Shown here: piece after piece, positions 1-11,055 of the stretch
Numbering within the stretch: the first letter of the stretch is position 1
Layout of the letters: each line of letters starts with the position of its first letter
Origin: Tyto alba
Taxonomy: Eukaryota; Chordata; Aves; Strigiformes; Tytonidae
Length of the DNA stretch: 64,000 bases
Reading direction: 5' to 3'
Assembly (NCBI RefSeq): GCF_018691265.1
Contig: NW_024881322.1
Span: 15,711,489-15,775,488, forward strand
Notes under the pieces: generated by a model
Seen by the model: only the letters and a program-made list of their open reading frames with translations
Databases searched by the model: none
What the model was told of the DNA's origin: nothing
Position numbers and translations under genes: made by a program

Positions 1-3000
1 GTATCCAGTATCCTATCTAGACAGTCATCTTTGAAACTTGTGGTAGATCGTTTTGTCTTTCTCCTCCCACCTCCTTCCAGGAAGCTGTTATGAATGTGGA
101 AAAACTTAGGTGATCACTCAAACCAAAGAAATTATCCTTTTAGAAGAATGCCAAATGCTGGTATGCTTTTGATTTAAATGAAGAGATTTGTCAACACTCT
201 TAGTGGATTATGTTGAAATTTTACAAACTGGGACATTGGACGTTATAGTTTAGGTGCATTCAGACTCCTAACAGAAGAAAAGCAAATGTAGTCTTATGTA
301 GGAAGTTACTTCTTTTGGAAAACTGCTTTGCCATTAGTAGGCATAGTTACTTGCCAGAGAGTCGACTATTTGATGTTCTAGTCCTTTCATGGGAGATACT
401 CTGAGGACAAATGCTTGATATTTCTTCCTGCTCAAATAAGTAGTTGTGAGGTAGAACTGTTGGATTTGTCTCACTTTAATTTAATAATCATATGCTGTCA
501 CTATGGCAGTGTATTGGACTGTCTGAGTAGGTGTCAGTTTAGGTTCTTAGTTTTATTTAAACAGTATTGATGTTTCAGCCTACCTGGTGAGTCTCTGCCC
601 AAAAGCCACAATAGAGCATCTCCCAGAAAGCTGGAATTGTTGAACAAATACAAGTTATACTTGGTTGAGCTCTTCTGCTGTTTCTTTCTTTGAGGAGAGT
701 TTTGGCCTGAGAAAGATGTGTATTTGCTGCCAATCAGTAGGAACTGTAATAGACTGCATGCAAGAACAGAAAAACCCGATTATTCGCCTGGATGAACCCA
801 AACCCATATACTCCTCCCAGTCTTCCATGAACTGAGTCCCAAAGCAAATGGTTTTCTGGACTGCAACATGGAGATTATAGTATTTCAGCGTTCTGATATT
901 CACTGTAACACAGCCCTGTCCAGTGAGCCAGTGTTGCGGACCAGACCACGTTCACCTTTGATGTATGACTATTTGAGTTTCAGCATTTACTTCAAGGTAG
1001 TTAGTCTAATGTAGCTGGACCAAATGAAGTAAAGTTTCCTTTAGAACTGTTTCTCCAGTCCAAGTTTGGTCATTAAACCAGACTGAACCTGTGCTCTTTC
1101 TTTGAGAGATTGAGATGCCTTGTGAGGATGTGAAGGACACAGTAATGATGGCTGTTAAAGGACCTGTCTATAGGTAAGCGTCTGACAATTCACGGTTAAG
1201 CAGGTGTGAGCTGACCAAGAGCAAAGCTTCCCCCAGCTTTGTGTTGTAAATGCTTCTGTGCAGAGAAGTACCTGGATTCTGACTTGCCATTTTGATTTTT
1301 TTGCTTTTTTTGGTGTTTTTTTTTTTTTTTTGAAACTGGTTTTCAAATATCAGAGTGTTTCCAAGGTAACCTCTTTAATCTCCACTCTATACAGATGCTC
1401 ACTTATTTAATACACACATGATGTGTGTAATCCGATTTAAAATGAACAGATGCTCCTAACAACAACCTAACACTAAACATGATGGCTTTCTAGAATAAGC
1501 TTTTGAAGGTGAGAACTTGCTTTGGCCTTGCATACTTTCCAGGAGAACAGCACTTAGATGGAATTTCATTATTATCGATTCCTTTTGTTCCCTGCACTGG
1601 GTGTGCGACTGGTCATGGACTCTGCATCTTGTTTCTTGAGACTGAAGAGTCACCATCTTCAGTGTTACACATGTTTTCAGGACTTGAAAGCACAAAGGAT
1701 TTCAATCCAGTGTTTGCAGTTTTGGAATAAATATCTCAGAAAACTGAAAAGGGAAAAGTTGTAGTTGAACAAAAAATTGTTTTCCAATGACTCCTCATAC
1801 GAAGTATCTGAGGAAGGTGTGCATCACTGGATTAAATGTCAAGAATGAAAAATAAGGGTAGCGGGAAGTGGAGCAAGAGTTGCTCTGCTTATGCAGTTGC
1901 ACTGTTCTGTCAGCTCACAGTCGCTCTCTGCAGAACAAATGAGCGCACGGGGGGATGCATAACATCAACAGAACAAAGCCTGGGAACTCCCAGAGCAACT
2001 GCCCTGAGTCCTGGTGACCATCAAAGAAATCTATTTTCCTGCAGCCTTTGATGGGCTGTCATAGCTTAACTAACTGGCATCGGTAGCACAATGCTGTTAC
2101 TGTCTTGATCTTGTCTGTGCTGCAAATGATGGAGAAAATTGAGTTCTGAATCCATCTTTCTTTGCTCAGTCTTTCTTTGCTTTGGTTTTATTATTATGGG
2201 AGATGAAAGGCAGCCCCTGAGGATTTAAGTACTAGGTAATTTAAAGGCTGTTTCTATTCTTGGGATGGTAAAGCAGAAGTGCACATAGGAAATGGGCAAA
2301 TTTGCCAGTTCTGCATGAACTGAAGGGAATGAATGCTGGCATGGTTTTAGATAAAAATGGGAGGAACCCTAGTCTAGTCTTTGCTCGTAATAGTAGTCTA
2401 GCAAGTATCAGTTCCTGTGAGGAATAAGTGCCTACCTAGGGTTAGGGCTGGAGGTGAACCAAACTTCCAGTTCTTAGTCAAAGGAAAGCAAGTTTGCTAT
2501 CTGTGTCTTGATGGTAACACCAAAAGTGTTACTTGCATTCATTAGAGGCTTAAAAGTAAAATCACTGTATCACAAAATCCTTTTATCTGTAAAAACCAGT
2601 ATTTGTTTCATTTTGTTTTTAAAGAGACTAAGGGTGGAAATAGTGAATATCCTCTCTGGGCATGGTCTGCCTTTCAATTCCAGACAAATGATCCCTTTCC
2701 CCCACACACCCTACTTTATGGGTTGTTTTATAAGGTGACTTATGACTTATGCTGTAGTTAAAGAATGCAACTAATAACCTTATTTTTATTCTCATGCACA
2801 TATAAAAGGAAACGGAGTAATTGCAGAAGCTAAATTCAATTTTGGAGCTGTGGAACCTGCCCAGTACCATTTGGAATAGATCAACCGCTTCTAGTGGCGT
2901 TGGGAAAATGTTACATCTGTTTCCTTCCAGTTGGAACAAAAAAGGCTGCCGCTACCCCCTTGAAGCTGCAGACATTCCAGTGGAATGTTGAATCTTTTTT

Positions 3001-3349
3001 GCTTTTCTTGGGTGAAAATGCTTTCAATGTGTGGCATGCCTCATGCTCTCTTGCAGATCTGACATTAGAACCTTCACTGTGAGGTCAGTTCCACCAGAAA
3101 GGTGTAAAATCCCCCCCCATAGCTTTTATGTTTGTGCCAGTGTTACTGAGTTCATGGGTGTAGAAGTAAGAAGGTAAAGCAAGTCCTACCCTTCTCTAGT
3201 ACTGAGGATCTCTTGACACTTTCATAACCATCTGGCTTGACATTCTGAAGTAGATCCAAGCTGGATATTTCACATAACTACGATAACTTTTGTAACTACG
3301 GTTTCCCAAACAGTTTGAAGAAGATTCAGTACAGTTTTTCCATCCAAAG
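1..3349. other. Non-coding, probably VOPP1 intron 1 or upstream
   Basis: AT-leaning unique sequence. Short open frames have no recognisable domains and no matching splice structure. A T run lies at 1316-1331. No VOPP1 exon 1 was found. Confidence 0.6.
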
Positions 3350-3761
3350 CAGTCAGTGGGGGTTTGGGTTGATGGCAAGTTGGATATGAGTCAACAGTGT
3401 GCCCTGGCAGCCAAAAGGGCCAATCGTGCCCTGGGATGCATCAAGCACAGCATCGCTAGCCAGTTGAGCGAGGGGATTGTCCCACTCTACAGGGCACTGG
3501 TGCAGTCCCACCTTGAGTACTGGGTGTGGTTTGGGGTGACTCAGTATAAGAAGGACATCAAACTATTAAGAGTGTGGCTAGAGGAGAGCAACCAAGATGG
3601 TGAAAGGTCCTGAGGGAAAGACTTATGAGGAGTGGCTGAGGTCACTTGGCTGCTTCATCTTAGAGAAGAGAAGGCTGAGGAGTGACCTCATGGCACTCTA
3701 CAACTTCCTCAAGTGGGGCAGCAGTGGGTGAGGTGCTGATCTCTTCTCTCTGGTGACCAGC
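3350..3761 (+). mobile_element. CR1 LINE, 3' part, left half (split by LTR)
   Basis: The plus strand encodes a decayed C-terminal piece of the CR1 reverse transcriptase ([11 protein letters not shown]...C-I-K-H-S, then L-V-Q-S-H-L-E-Y-W). Further on come the typical E-E-W-L-R-S-L and [11 protein letters not shown] remains with frameshifts. CR1 is the dominant avian LINE. It runs up to CTGGTGACCAGC at 3761 and continues at 4681 beyond the inserted LTR. The left boundary is approximate. Confidence 0.85.
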
Positions 3762-4675
3762 TGTAGTGGTTTAAGCCCAGAGAGCAACTGAGCATCACGC
3801 AGTCGCTTGCTCACTCGTTCCCCTCAGGGCTGGGGAGGAGAAGATACAACAAAAGGCTGGGGGATGGAGACGAGGACAGGGAGAGGTGACTCGCCCATTA
3901 TGGTCACCTGCAAAAGACAGACTCGTTAGAAGAAAAAAAACATCAATTTAATTTGAACACTACCACCACCGCCACTAATTTATCAGTCAAACAACACATC
4001 TTCCCCCCACCCCTTCTTCTCCAGCTCAGCTTTGCTCCCACTTTCTCTCCCTCCCCACCAGCAGCTCCGGGGGGGGGCAGGGAAAGGGGGGTGCAGTCAG
4101 TTCATCACCCACAGTTTCTGCTGCTCCTTCCTTCTCAGGGGAAGACTCCTCACATTCTTCCCCCGCTCCAGCATGGTGTCCCTCTCATGGGAGACAGTTC
4201 TCCACCAACTTGATCAAAAGTGAGCCCTTCCCACAGGCTTCAGCTCTTCCCAGCAGCAGACTCCTCCAGCACCGGCCTCTCTCAGAGTCCCGACCTTTGG
4301 GTTCAGTCACTTGCTCCAGCTTGGGCTCCTCCACAGGCTGCAGGTGGCATCTGCTCCACTGGTGACCTCTGTGGGCTGCAGGGCACAGCCTGCCCTCTCC
4401 CCACGGGCTGCAGGGTGCTCTGGTGCACCTCCCCCTTGGCTCTTTTCTTCAACTGACCTCAGCTGACTTTTTCAACTTGCCCTCACAACTCTTCCTCTCA
4501 TGTTCCCCTTAAAATGCATTATCACAGAGGTGCAGCCGCCGTTGCTAATTGTCTTGGCCCTGGCCAGAGGTCTGACTTGGAGCCGGGGGAGCTTTGAGAA
4601 GCTTCTCACAGGGGCCACCGCTGTAGCCCCCTCCCCTGCTACCAAAAACCCCCCCGCTAACTCAAGCCCAGCACA
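3762..4675 (-). mobile_element. Solo LTR, ERVL-like, nested in CR1
   Basis: A 914-bp element with inverted termini TGTAGTGG...GCACA, flanked by a perfect 5-bp target-site duplication CCAGC (3757-3761 and 4676-4680). On the minus strand its body has several imperfect repeats of the kind CTGCAGCCCGTGG/GGAGCAG, as in a well-known long avian ERVL-type LTR family (from memory), and an ATTAAA near its end. No internal gag/pol or second LTR is present, so it is a solo LTR left by recombination. It lies antisense to VOPP1. Family assignment is tentative; LTR nature is well supported. Confidence 0.85.
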
Positions 4676-4930
4676 CCAGCGATAGGACATGGGGGAATGG
4701 AATGAAGCTGTGTCAGGGGAAGTTCAGGTTGGACATCAGGAAAAGGTTCTTTACTGAGGGGGTGGCTGGTCCCTGGAACAGGCTCCCCGGGGGAGTGGTC
4801 ACCAAGCCTGTCAGAGTTCACGGAGCATCTGTACGACGCTCTCAGTTTGGTGTCAGGTGGTCGTGTGAGGAGCAGGGAGTTGGACTCGAGGACGCTTCCG
4901 CGTCCCTCCCGACTCGGGCCGTTCTCTTAC
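4676..4930 (+). mobile_element. CR1 LINE 3' end, right half
   Basis: After the duplicated CCAGC, the sequence GATAGGACATGGGGGAATGG and then the typical CR1 3' tail (AGGTTGGACATCAGGAAAAG... GGAACAGGCTCCCC...GTCAGAGTTCA...GGAGTTGGACTCGAGGA) carries on exactly where the left half stops at 3761. The two halves are therefore one CR1 copy cut by the LTR. The 3' boundary is approximate. Confidence 0.85.
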
Positions 4931-4974
4931 AACTGTGCTTGATGTCTCGCACCGGTGCTTGCGTACGCCGCCAG

Positions 4975-5260
4975 CTAGTTAGCAGGCGCTCCTGCTGCAG
5001 GCACACGCGGGCTGGGGGGGGGCTGGGTGCGGGTGGTGTGTTCTACCTGGGCAGCTCCCCACCCGCCTCACCGCGGGGCGGGGCCGGGCGGGGCCGGGCG
5101 GGGCGGGGCCGGGAGGGGCGGGGCCGGGCGGCGCTGTCCGCGGTGCTGGCGGGGTGGGGGCGGGCGCTGTCCGCGGTGCTGGGGTGGTACACGAGCCCCC
5201 CATCCTGCTTGTGGCGGACTCCGGAAAATCGGGGGGGGTCTCTTGCTTTTTCTTCACCCC
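4975..5260. other. GC/CpG-rich block with G-tract repeats
   Basis: Repeated GGGGCGGGGCCGGGC-like units (about 5078-5130) give dense CpGs and many runs of three or more G, capable in principle of G-quadruplex formation. The 20-mer GGCGCTGTCCGCGGTGCTGG occurs twice, at 5130-5149 and 5163-5182 (33-bp period). No convincing exon, VOPP1 signal peptide or start is seen. It could be a CpG island/promoter or a GC-rich minisatellite. Confidence 0.6.
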
Positions 5261-5600
5261 CGCCTTTTTTTAATTGGTATTTTTTAATTTATTTATATTT
5301 TTAAATTTATTTTTTCTTTTTATTTTTTCTTTTTCTCTTATTTTAAATTTATTTTTTAGTTTTATTTTAATTCTTCTTTTTAGTTTAAAATTTATTTTTT
5401 AGTTTTATTTTAAATTTTTTTCTTATTTTTATTTTTAATTTATTTTCTTTTATTTCAAATTTATTTTTTAGCTTTATTTTTTTTTAATTTTATTTTAAAT
5501 TTATTTTTAGTTTTAAATTTACTTTAAAATTTATTTTAAATTTATTTTTTAATTTTACTTTTTAATTAATTTAAAAAATTTTAACTTATTTTTTTCTTTT
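5260..5600. repeat. T-rich low-complexity block
   Basis: About 340 bp made almost only of T and A on the plus strand, with degenerate TTTTAAATTTATTTTTTAG-like units. G and C are nearly absent. It abuts the GC-rich block directly and has strong T-over-A strand asymmetry. It looks like an expanded degenerate microsatellite. Confidence 0.85.
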
Positions 5601-5696
5601 ACTCCCGGAAGGGGTAAAACTGATGAAAGGACTATGTTCAGTTTAAATAGAATCACTCTAGGGCTGAAGTGCATTTGCAATTTGCTGCATAGTGCC

Positions 5697-5718
5697 AAAA
5701 AAAAAAAAAAAAAAAAAA
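5697..5718. repeat. Poly-A tract (22 A)
   Basis: Uninterrupted A run in VOPP1 intron 1. No target-site duplication or retrocopy was recognised next to it, so it is listed as a simple repeat. Confidence 0.9.
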
Positions 5719-8700
5719 GAGTTGGGCTCCTATAATAAAATTACATGCAAAGGATATTTGTGTTTCTTTTATGGGAAAGGTTCATAGATCTAAATGTAAA
5801 GTAATGCTTTGTGTTGGGAGGCCATCTAATGCTAAACACACATTAATTCTAAATAAAAATATGATGATTAATGCACGTGCTCTGAGCAGCAGAAGAACTA
5901 ATAAGAATTAGCTGCTTGTGCTGGAATTTTTTACTGTTGCTAAACAGAGACTGATTAATGCAAGGTGGATGAGTTGCTTCTTTTAAAATCCTGTATGGGA
6001 AATATTCACTTCTTTCTTAGAGAACAGCCAGAAAGACTGGCCAGAGACAACTCTCCCTGAAATGTATGAAAAGCATTCTTTATACTGTACGACTTTGTAA
6101 TTTTGGTCTTGATGAAACAGCTCTATGGCTGGTGTTTGTTCAGTTTACTGAGGGAAAGCTTGGTAAAGGGTTGGTGTCCTTCTAAACAAGAGTTTCCTGC
6201 TGTTTCCTTATTACCTTAGTAAACAAAAATACCTTAACATAATCCTGGTATTTAGTAAGAGTTGCCTTTGGTGGTTGTAACAGGAGTATTTGTTGAAATT
6301 ACTGGAAACTTGGCTTGCGAGCTGAGTTTATAAGAATTGTTTGGAGATGGGCTGCTTTCACCCTCAGCTGTTAGCATCCCCAGGGAAGGAGTAGGAATGA
6401 ATTTTGATGGATTCAGGCAAGGCTAAAATAAAATGTATTTTCTCTAGTAAATTGTTTTCACCCTTAGGCTGCACTTTTCAGTTTCAGTATGTGTTGTCTC
6501 TTACTCTAATGGATGTTATTTTGCCCTTTTCTTGGCTGTGGCAGAGCAGCGTGCTCATATTCTTGTATCTGCAAATCCAGCCTTTCAAACTTCCAGCGTG
6601 CAGAAGTCCTGATTTCAGCGCACTGTGTCTAATGAGCAGCTTGGGTCTCGTCACGCCTTCAGCTCCTGGCTGGGCACTGAAAGGGACAGCATGCTGAAAA
6701 CGGATATGATTTTAAAGGTCAGGTCCCATAAAACATTGTGATGTTATCAGTTGCTGATAACTGATAGGGTTTCATTAACTTGGTGACTGATAGCAGACTT
6801 GTGCCTCCTATAGAATCTGGCTTTGAGCAGATGTCACAAACTCGCTCTGACTGTCCCTTCAGCACGCAGATGGCAGTCAGCCTCCCCCTGCCCTACACAA
6901 ACACGTTCCTCCACAGCAGGCTGCTTTTTTCATTGGTACCCATAACAAAACCAGATTGTACTCGTACTAGAGAGTATTTATTATCCGCAGCTGGGGCTAT
7001 AATTGTTTTTACTTTTTTTATTATTAATTTCTAAACCTCCTGTAAAAGCACTGGGTGTGAAACCACTGCTCCCTCGATTGCAAAGAGTAATTAATTGATC
7101 AGATCTGTGTTTTTTTTTTCTTTTTTTTTTTTTAGTGTCCTGTGGACTGAAAGCTAATGATATGCAATGTGGAGGGTATTCCTGCTAGAGGTAGTATTTC
7201 TGCAAATCCTGCAAAGAATAACTGATGATCTGTAGAGTACCACCCGACATTCAGTGAGCAGGCTGCCTGCTCTGTCTTTCCCCACACCACGTGCACACAT
7301 GTACTCGCGCTCTGTATTTTATGGCATGATCAAAACCAGTCTTTGGTTAATGTTTTAGTAACTTCTTTTTTTCATTGTTCTTACTAGCAGCAGTAACATT
7401 TGCCATTTCAATCTGTGGCAGGAAGCACGTTTCCTTTCTTAAAGGAAATTTGAATGAATTTAGAGGCCACAGAAAAGGATGGCTTGCAGTTCGCATTGCT
7501 GCAGTCTCTCAAAGAAACGAGGCTACAAGACAGATGCTGATTTATTTAAAAACAACCAAATAAAAGAACAAGTCCTGTGTTTTTTCTCTTTTCAAATACG
7601 TAATGTATTCAAGCATCTAGCTAGCTCCTGTACCATTAATTCTCTAAAGATTGCATATGCACACCCAATTAGGCCTGCATCATTTATTTAAAAAATGAAT
7701 GTATTCTTGTATTTATATTTTATAGCTGCGCCAAATTGTCAAAGAACATAGAAGGAGGAATTTTATAAGCGAAATGTGAAGAGTCCTTCTCCTAGAAAAG
7801 TTGAAAGCATCAGAATGGCCATACCTAAGCTTAGTTTAAAAATCATAAACATGCTTTTTTGCTGTAAGTGTAAATGGCTTTTTAAAGACCCAAATGAATG
7901 CTTGTTAGAAACTCTGCTACAGCCTGTCTTCATATAGTAGCTAGCGGAGTGGGCACCAACCCTTGTGTCTGAGCTCCTTTTGTGTTGCAGCAATGTGAGT
8001 AATCTTCCCTTTGTGTCTGTTTTGCGGGCTGCAGTGGGTTGCTGCCAGCTTGAGGGTTTAATAGTCTCAAACTATTACAAGGACATCATCCTCCAAAGGC
8101 TCTGTGAGGATGAGAGCCTGCTGCTGCTGGTGTACGTCCCCCCTCGTGCTTGTATGACTCTCCACCAGCTTAACTAAGAGGCCAGTACAACTCAGAAGAA
8201 TAATTTGGATCTTGGCAAGAGACGGATGATCGTAGCCCTCTTCAGAGGATGCGTATGGGAAGGGCAACACTAATCTGTGCCCCGACAGCCCTGTTCTCCA
8301 GTAACTGAGTGCTAAAGAGGCTCAAATCTTTCGAGGCAATGACATTGTCATCTTATTCTTAGCAGTGAATTCCTGCGAGGTCTGTGAACCAGCAGTAGAG
8401 ACGGTGGGCAGTAGCCGCCTGCTTTATGTCGGGGCTCACTGGCGTAAAGTTGCCATGGAGATGGGCAGGAGTTTTAGTCGAGCAGGGACCGCAGTGGTTC
8501 ACCCTCTGTGTGTAAGTCTCTTTGACATGTTGTGTGGATCACATTTGGCTGTGCTGCTCACATTTGAGGTCCAGCTTGCTTGTTTGCCCGATTCTTGTGT
8601 AGGAGAGCTGCCATGGAAGTGTGATATTAAAAAAAAAGGCAGAATTGGGATTGATACCTGCTGTTGCAGGGCCCATATAAAAGCAAAGTCTGGGCACTGA

Positions 8701-10996
8701 AGGATTTTTAGTGCAGGTATCTAAGCCCTGTAAGCTAGAAGGAACTGTTACTTGCAAAACTTTCCCCGGCTGGAGCCTTTCTTGTGACAGCAGTAAGGAT
8801 GTTGTCTGTCTGAAAAGAGAACTGTTAAGAAGCCGAAACAGAAATCTTCCAACTTGGGAGATGTGGGAAGCAGGAATCTTCCCAACTCATTTGAGAACTG
8901 GTAAAATGGATTAAAATGCGGGGAGGAGGGCAAGCAGAATGAGTGCTGAATATAAATGTCTCCTTTACATTTCTAAAGGATATGTCAGGCTCCACGTGCT
9001 CAGAAACGTTGCTGGGAAAACATCAATTAAAATGCTTGAGACTGACAAAGGCTTGAAGGCTGTTGAGGTAAACAGTGACTCATATTGGTTGAGAAGCAGG
9101 AAGGAAAAATATTTAATGGCACATACTCTAAACTAGACTCTGAAATAAGGCTTCCCAAGAGGTTGACCTTCAGGCACTGGGATTTTAGCCAGGGCCTGGT
9201 GATCTGCAGCCTTCAAAGGTGAAGAGCCAAAGTACTTTTCACTAACTGGACAGCAGACCTGCTGGGTTTACAATGCGCATATGTTTGCAGGGTGTTACAG
9301 GGAGAAACTTGTCATGTTCTTAATTTTAGAGTAAGAAGAAACAGCTCGCTGGTGAAAATATTTGGAAAGAAAGAAGTTGGATGCTTTGAAGGGGCGGGGG
9401 GGAAAGGGGGATAGAGGGCAAATGTGGAGATGGACCTTTGAACACCACTTGCTCCAGCAGCAGCTAGGGAGCCTTCCTGCATAACACTGTCCCCGACCGC
9501 AGTGTCGGTTGGAGAGGGAAATGAGGCTTCCACTGTGTTTATCCTGAAGAAAAACCTCCAGTCCTTTCAAGAGAAGCTAAAACTTGTGCATCTGGAAGAC
9601 TGGTGTGAGCCTGTTGGGTTAGTGGAAAGGCCTGATAGGAAGTATCAAAAGTGCCTTCTCCTCCTCCTCCCATTTTCTCTTTGGCTCTTAACAATTTAAT
9701 CCCTAGCAGTTTGTCTTCATGGGCTGTAATTGATCTGTCTGTGATTTAGCTCATCAGATGCTCGTTAAAGAGCTTGCAGCCTTTCTTATTCATGAGGAGT
9801 GCGAGTCAGGGATCTGAAAACACTTTGTCTTTGTCTTAACTGGATTCATTTAATATTCTGGGATTCAGGGAGGCTAATAAACTTATATGAGCTATTATTT
9901 AAAGGTGAGCTGCCAAGTGAACATGAAGGATGATCCAAGCACCCCCGGTGCGCCGGGTGCTCTCCGACATCGGGGGTCAGGCGTGAGCAGCAGAGCGGAT
10001 TGTTGCTAAAACCCCACCAAGATACTCCCTGTGGCTCAACCCCGGCGAGATATTCCCCCGTGGCTCTGCAGAGGGTGCCCCACAGCACCCTGCCTGTGTG
10101 TGATCGGGTGATGCAGCTTGTGGTCGAGCTCCTGGAGCTGTGTCTGCAAGGAGGACGGCATTTCTTCCTAGCGGTGTCAGCAGGACGCGCAGAAATATTT
10201 GTGCATTGCATATAGAGTTTGGGCTTGACGTCTGGTTTTCTTTCTAAGCGCCGCTATTGTTCGGAGCTGCCGTCTGTACTCTGGCAGTTCCCGTAACGAT
10301 GTGCGCTTCCCACATCGCTTGCACACACATGCTGAGAAAAAGCCTGTCGCCATCCTTTAACAAGGACGCGCTGGCAATCTGCAAAAGAGAACAATACCCC
10401 TGGGCTGCAGAAAGCAGTTTCCTTTCCCCGGTGCTTTAATGAACGCTTGAGATATTTCCAAGCTGGAGGAGGAGGAGACGAGACGGATGGGTTCTCTGTC
10501 CTGCTCCTTTCCAAGCCTGGCTCCACATGCCAAAGGCTTCCCGAAAGATGAATAATTCCCTGCAGTTATTGAATTTACTGTGTAGTCACATACATAGTGT
10601 CATCAAACTGGTGGTGCTTTGGAGGCCTCTTAAGAGCCCGCTCGTGGTTACAGTCGCTTAAGTTCTCTGTGGCCTTTTGAGACAGCAGTTCTGCCGGGGA
10701 ACACGTGTGGCTGGATCCTGTGTCTGCACCTGATGTGCTGACTTTGCTCGCGAGTTGTGGAAAGCTGCGGCGCCTCTCGAAGCGCTGCGTGAGGGGTCTG
10801 AGCCCTGGCAGGACACACTGGCGTTCACATGAACTGACTTCCCTGTCACTCTGTGTGTCGGGATTGGGAGATCTTTGGGAACACAAACCTTTCCTAGTTG
10901 CTCAAAGTCACAGTATTTATGAATATTCTGTGCTTGTGTTCATAATTGTATATTGTCCTATGTAAATTTTAATGCCATATTTTTCTTTCTTTATAG
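5719..10996. other. Non-coding, probably VOPP1 intron 1
   Basis: Unique sequence with no gene. A strong pyrimidine tract ending TTTAG at about 7110-7134 resembles an acceptor but is not followed by a recognisable exon. The part at 9930-10530 is somewhat GC-richer without a supported feature. Confidence 0.6.
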
Positions 10997-11055
10997 TGTA
11001 CAGAGGCCAAAAAGCATTGCTGGTACTTTGAAGGATTATATCCTACATATTATAT
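10997..11055 (+). CDS. VOPP1: VOPP1 coding exon 2
   Basis: The acceptor is a pyrimidine-rich tract ending TTTATAG, and the donor is a consensus GTAAGT at 11056. Reading from the first base gives CTEAKKHCWYFEGLYPTYY plus two bases (AT) of a split Ile codon. This is the start of the mature lumenal domain just after the signal peptide in mammalian VOPP1. The exon carries two of the lumenal cysteines. Being 59 nt long, it leaves phase 2, which the next exon completes exactly. Confidence 0.95.

Noticed and set aside
3350..4675. A complete endogenous retrovirus between 3.3 and 4.7 kb
   Set aside because: Only one LTR is present. The protein traces nearby are CR1 reverse transcriptase, not retroviral gag/pol, and they lie outside the LTR.
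4702..5304. 200-codon open frame on the plus strand through the CR1 tail and CpG block
   Set aside because: It starts inside CR1 3' non-coding sequence and continues through G-rich repeats. No domain, signal peptide or fitting donor for VOPP1 exon 1 was seen.
7110..7180. Strong pyrimidine tract plus AG that looks like a splice acceptor
   Set aside because: The following sequence does not match any part of VOPP1 and has no open frame leading to a donor that would join exon 2.
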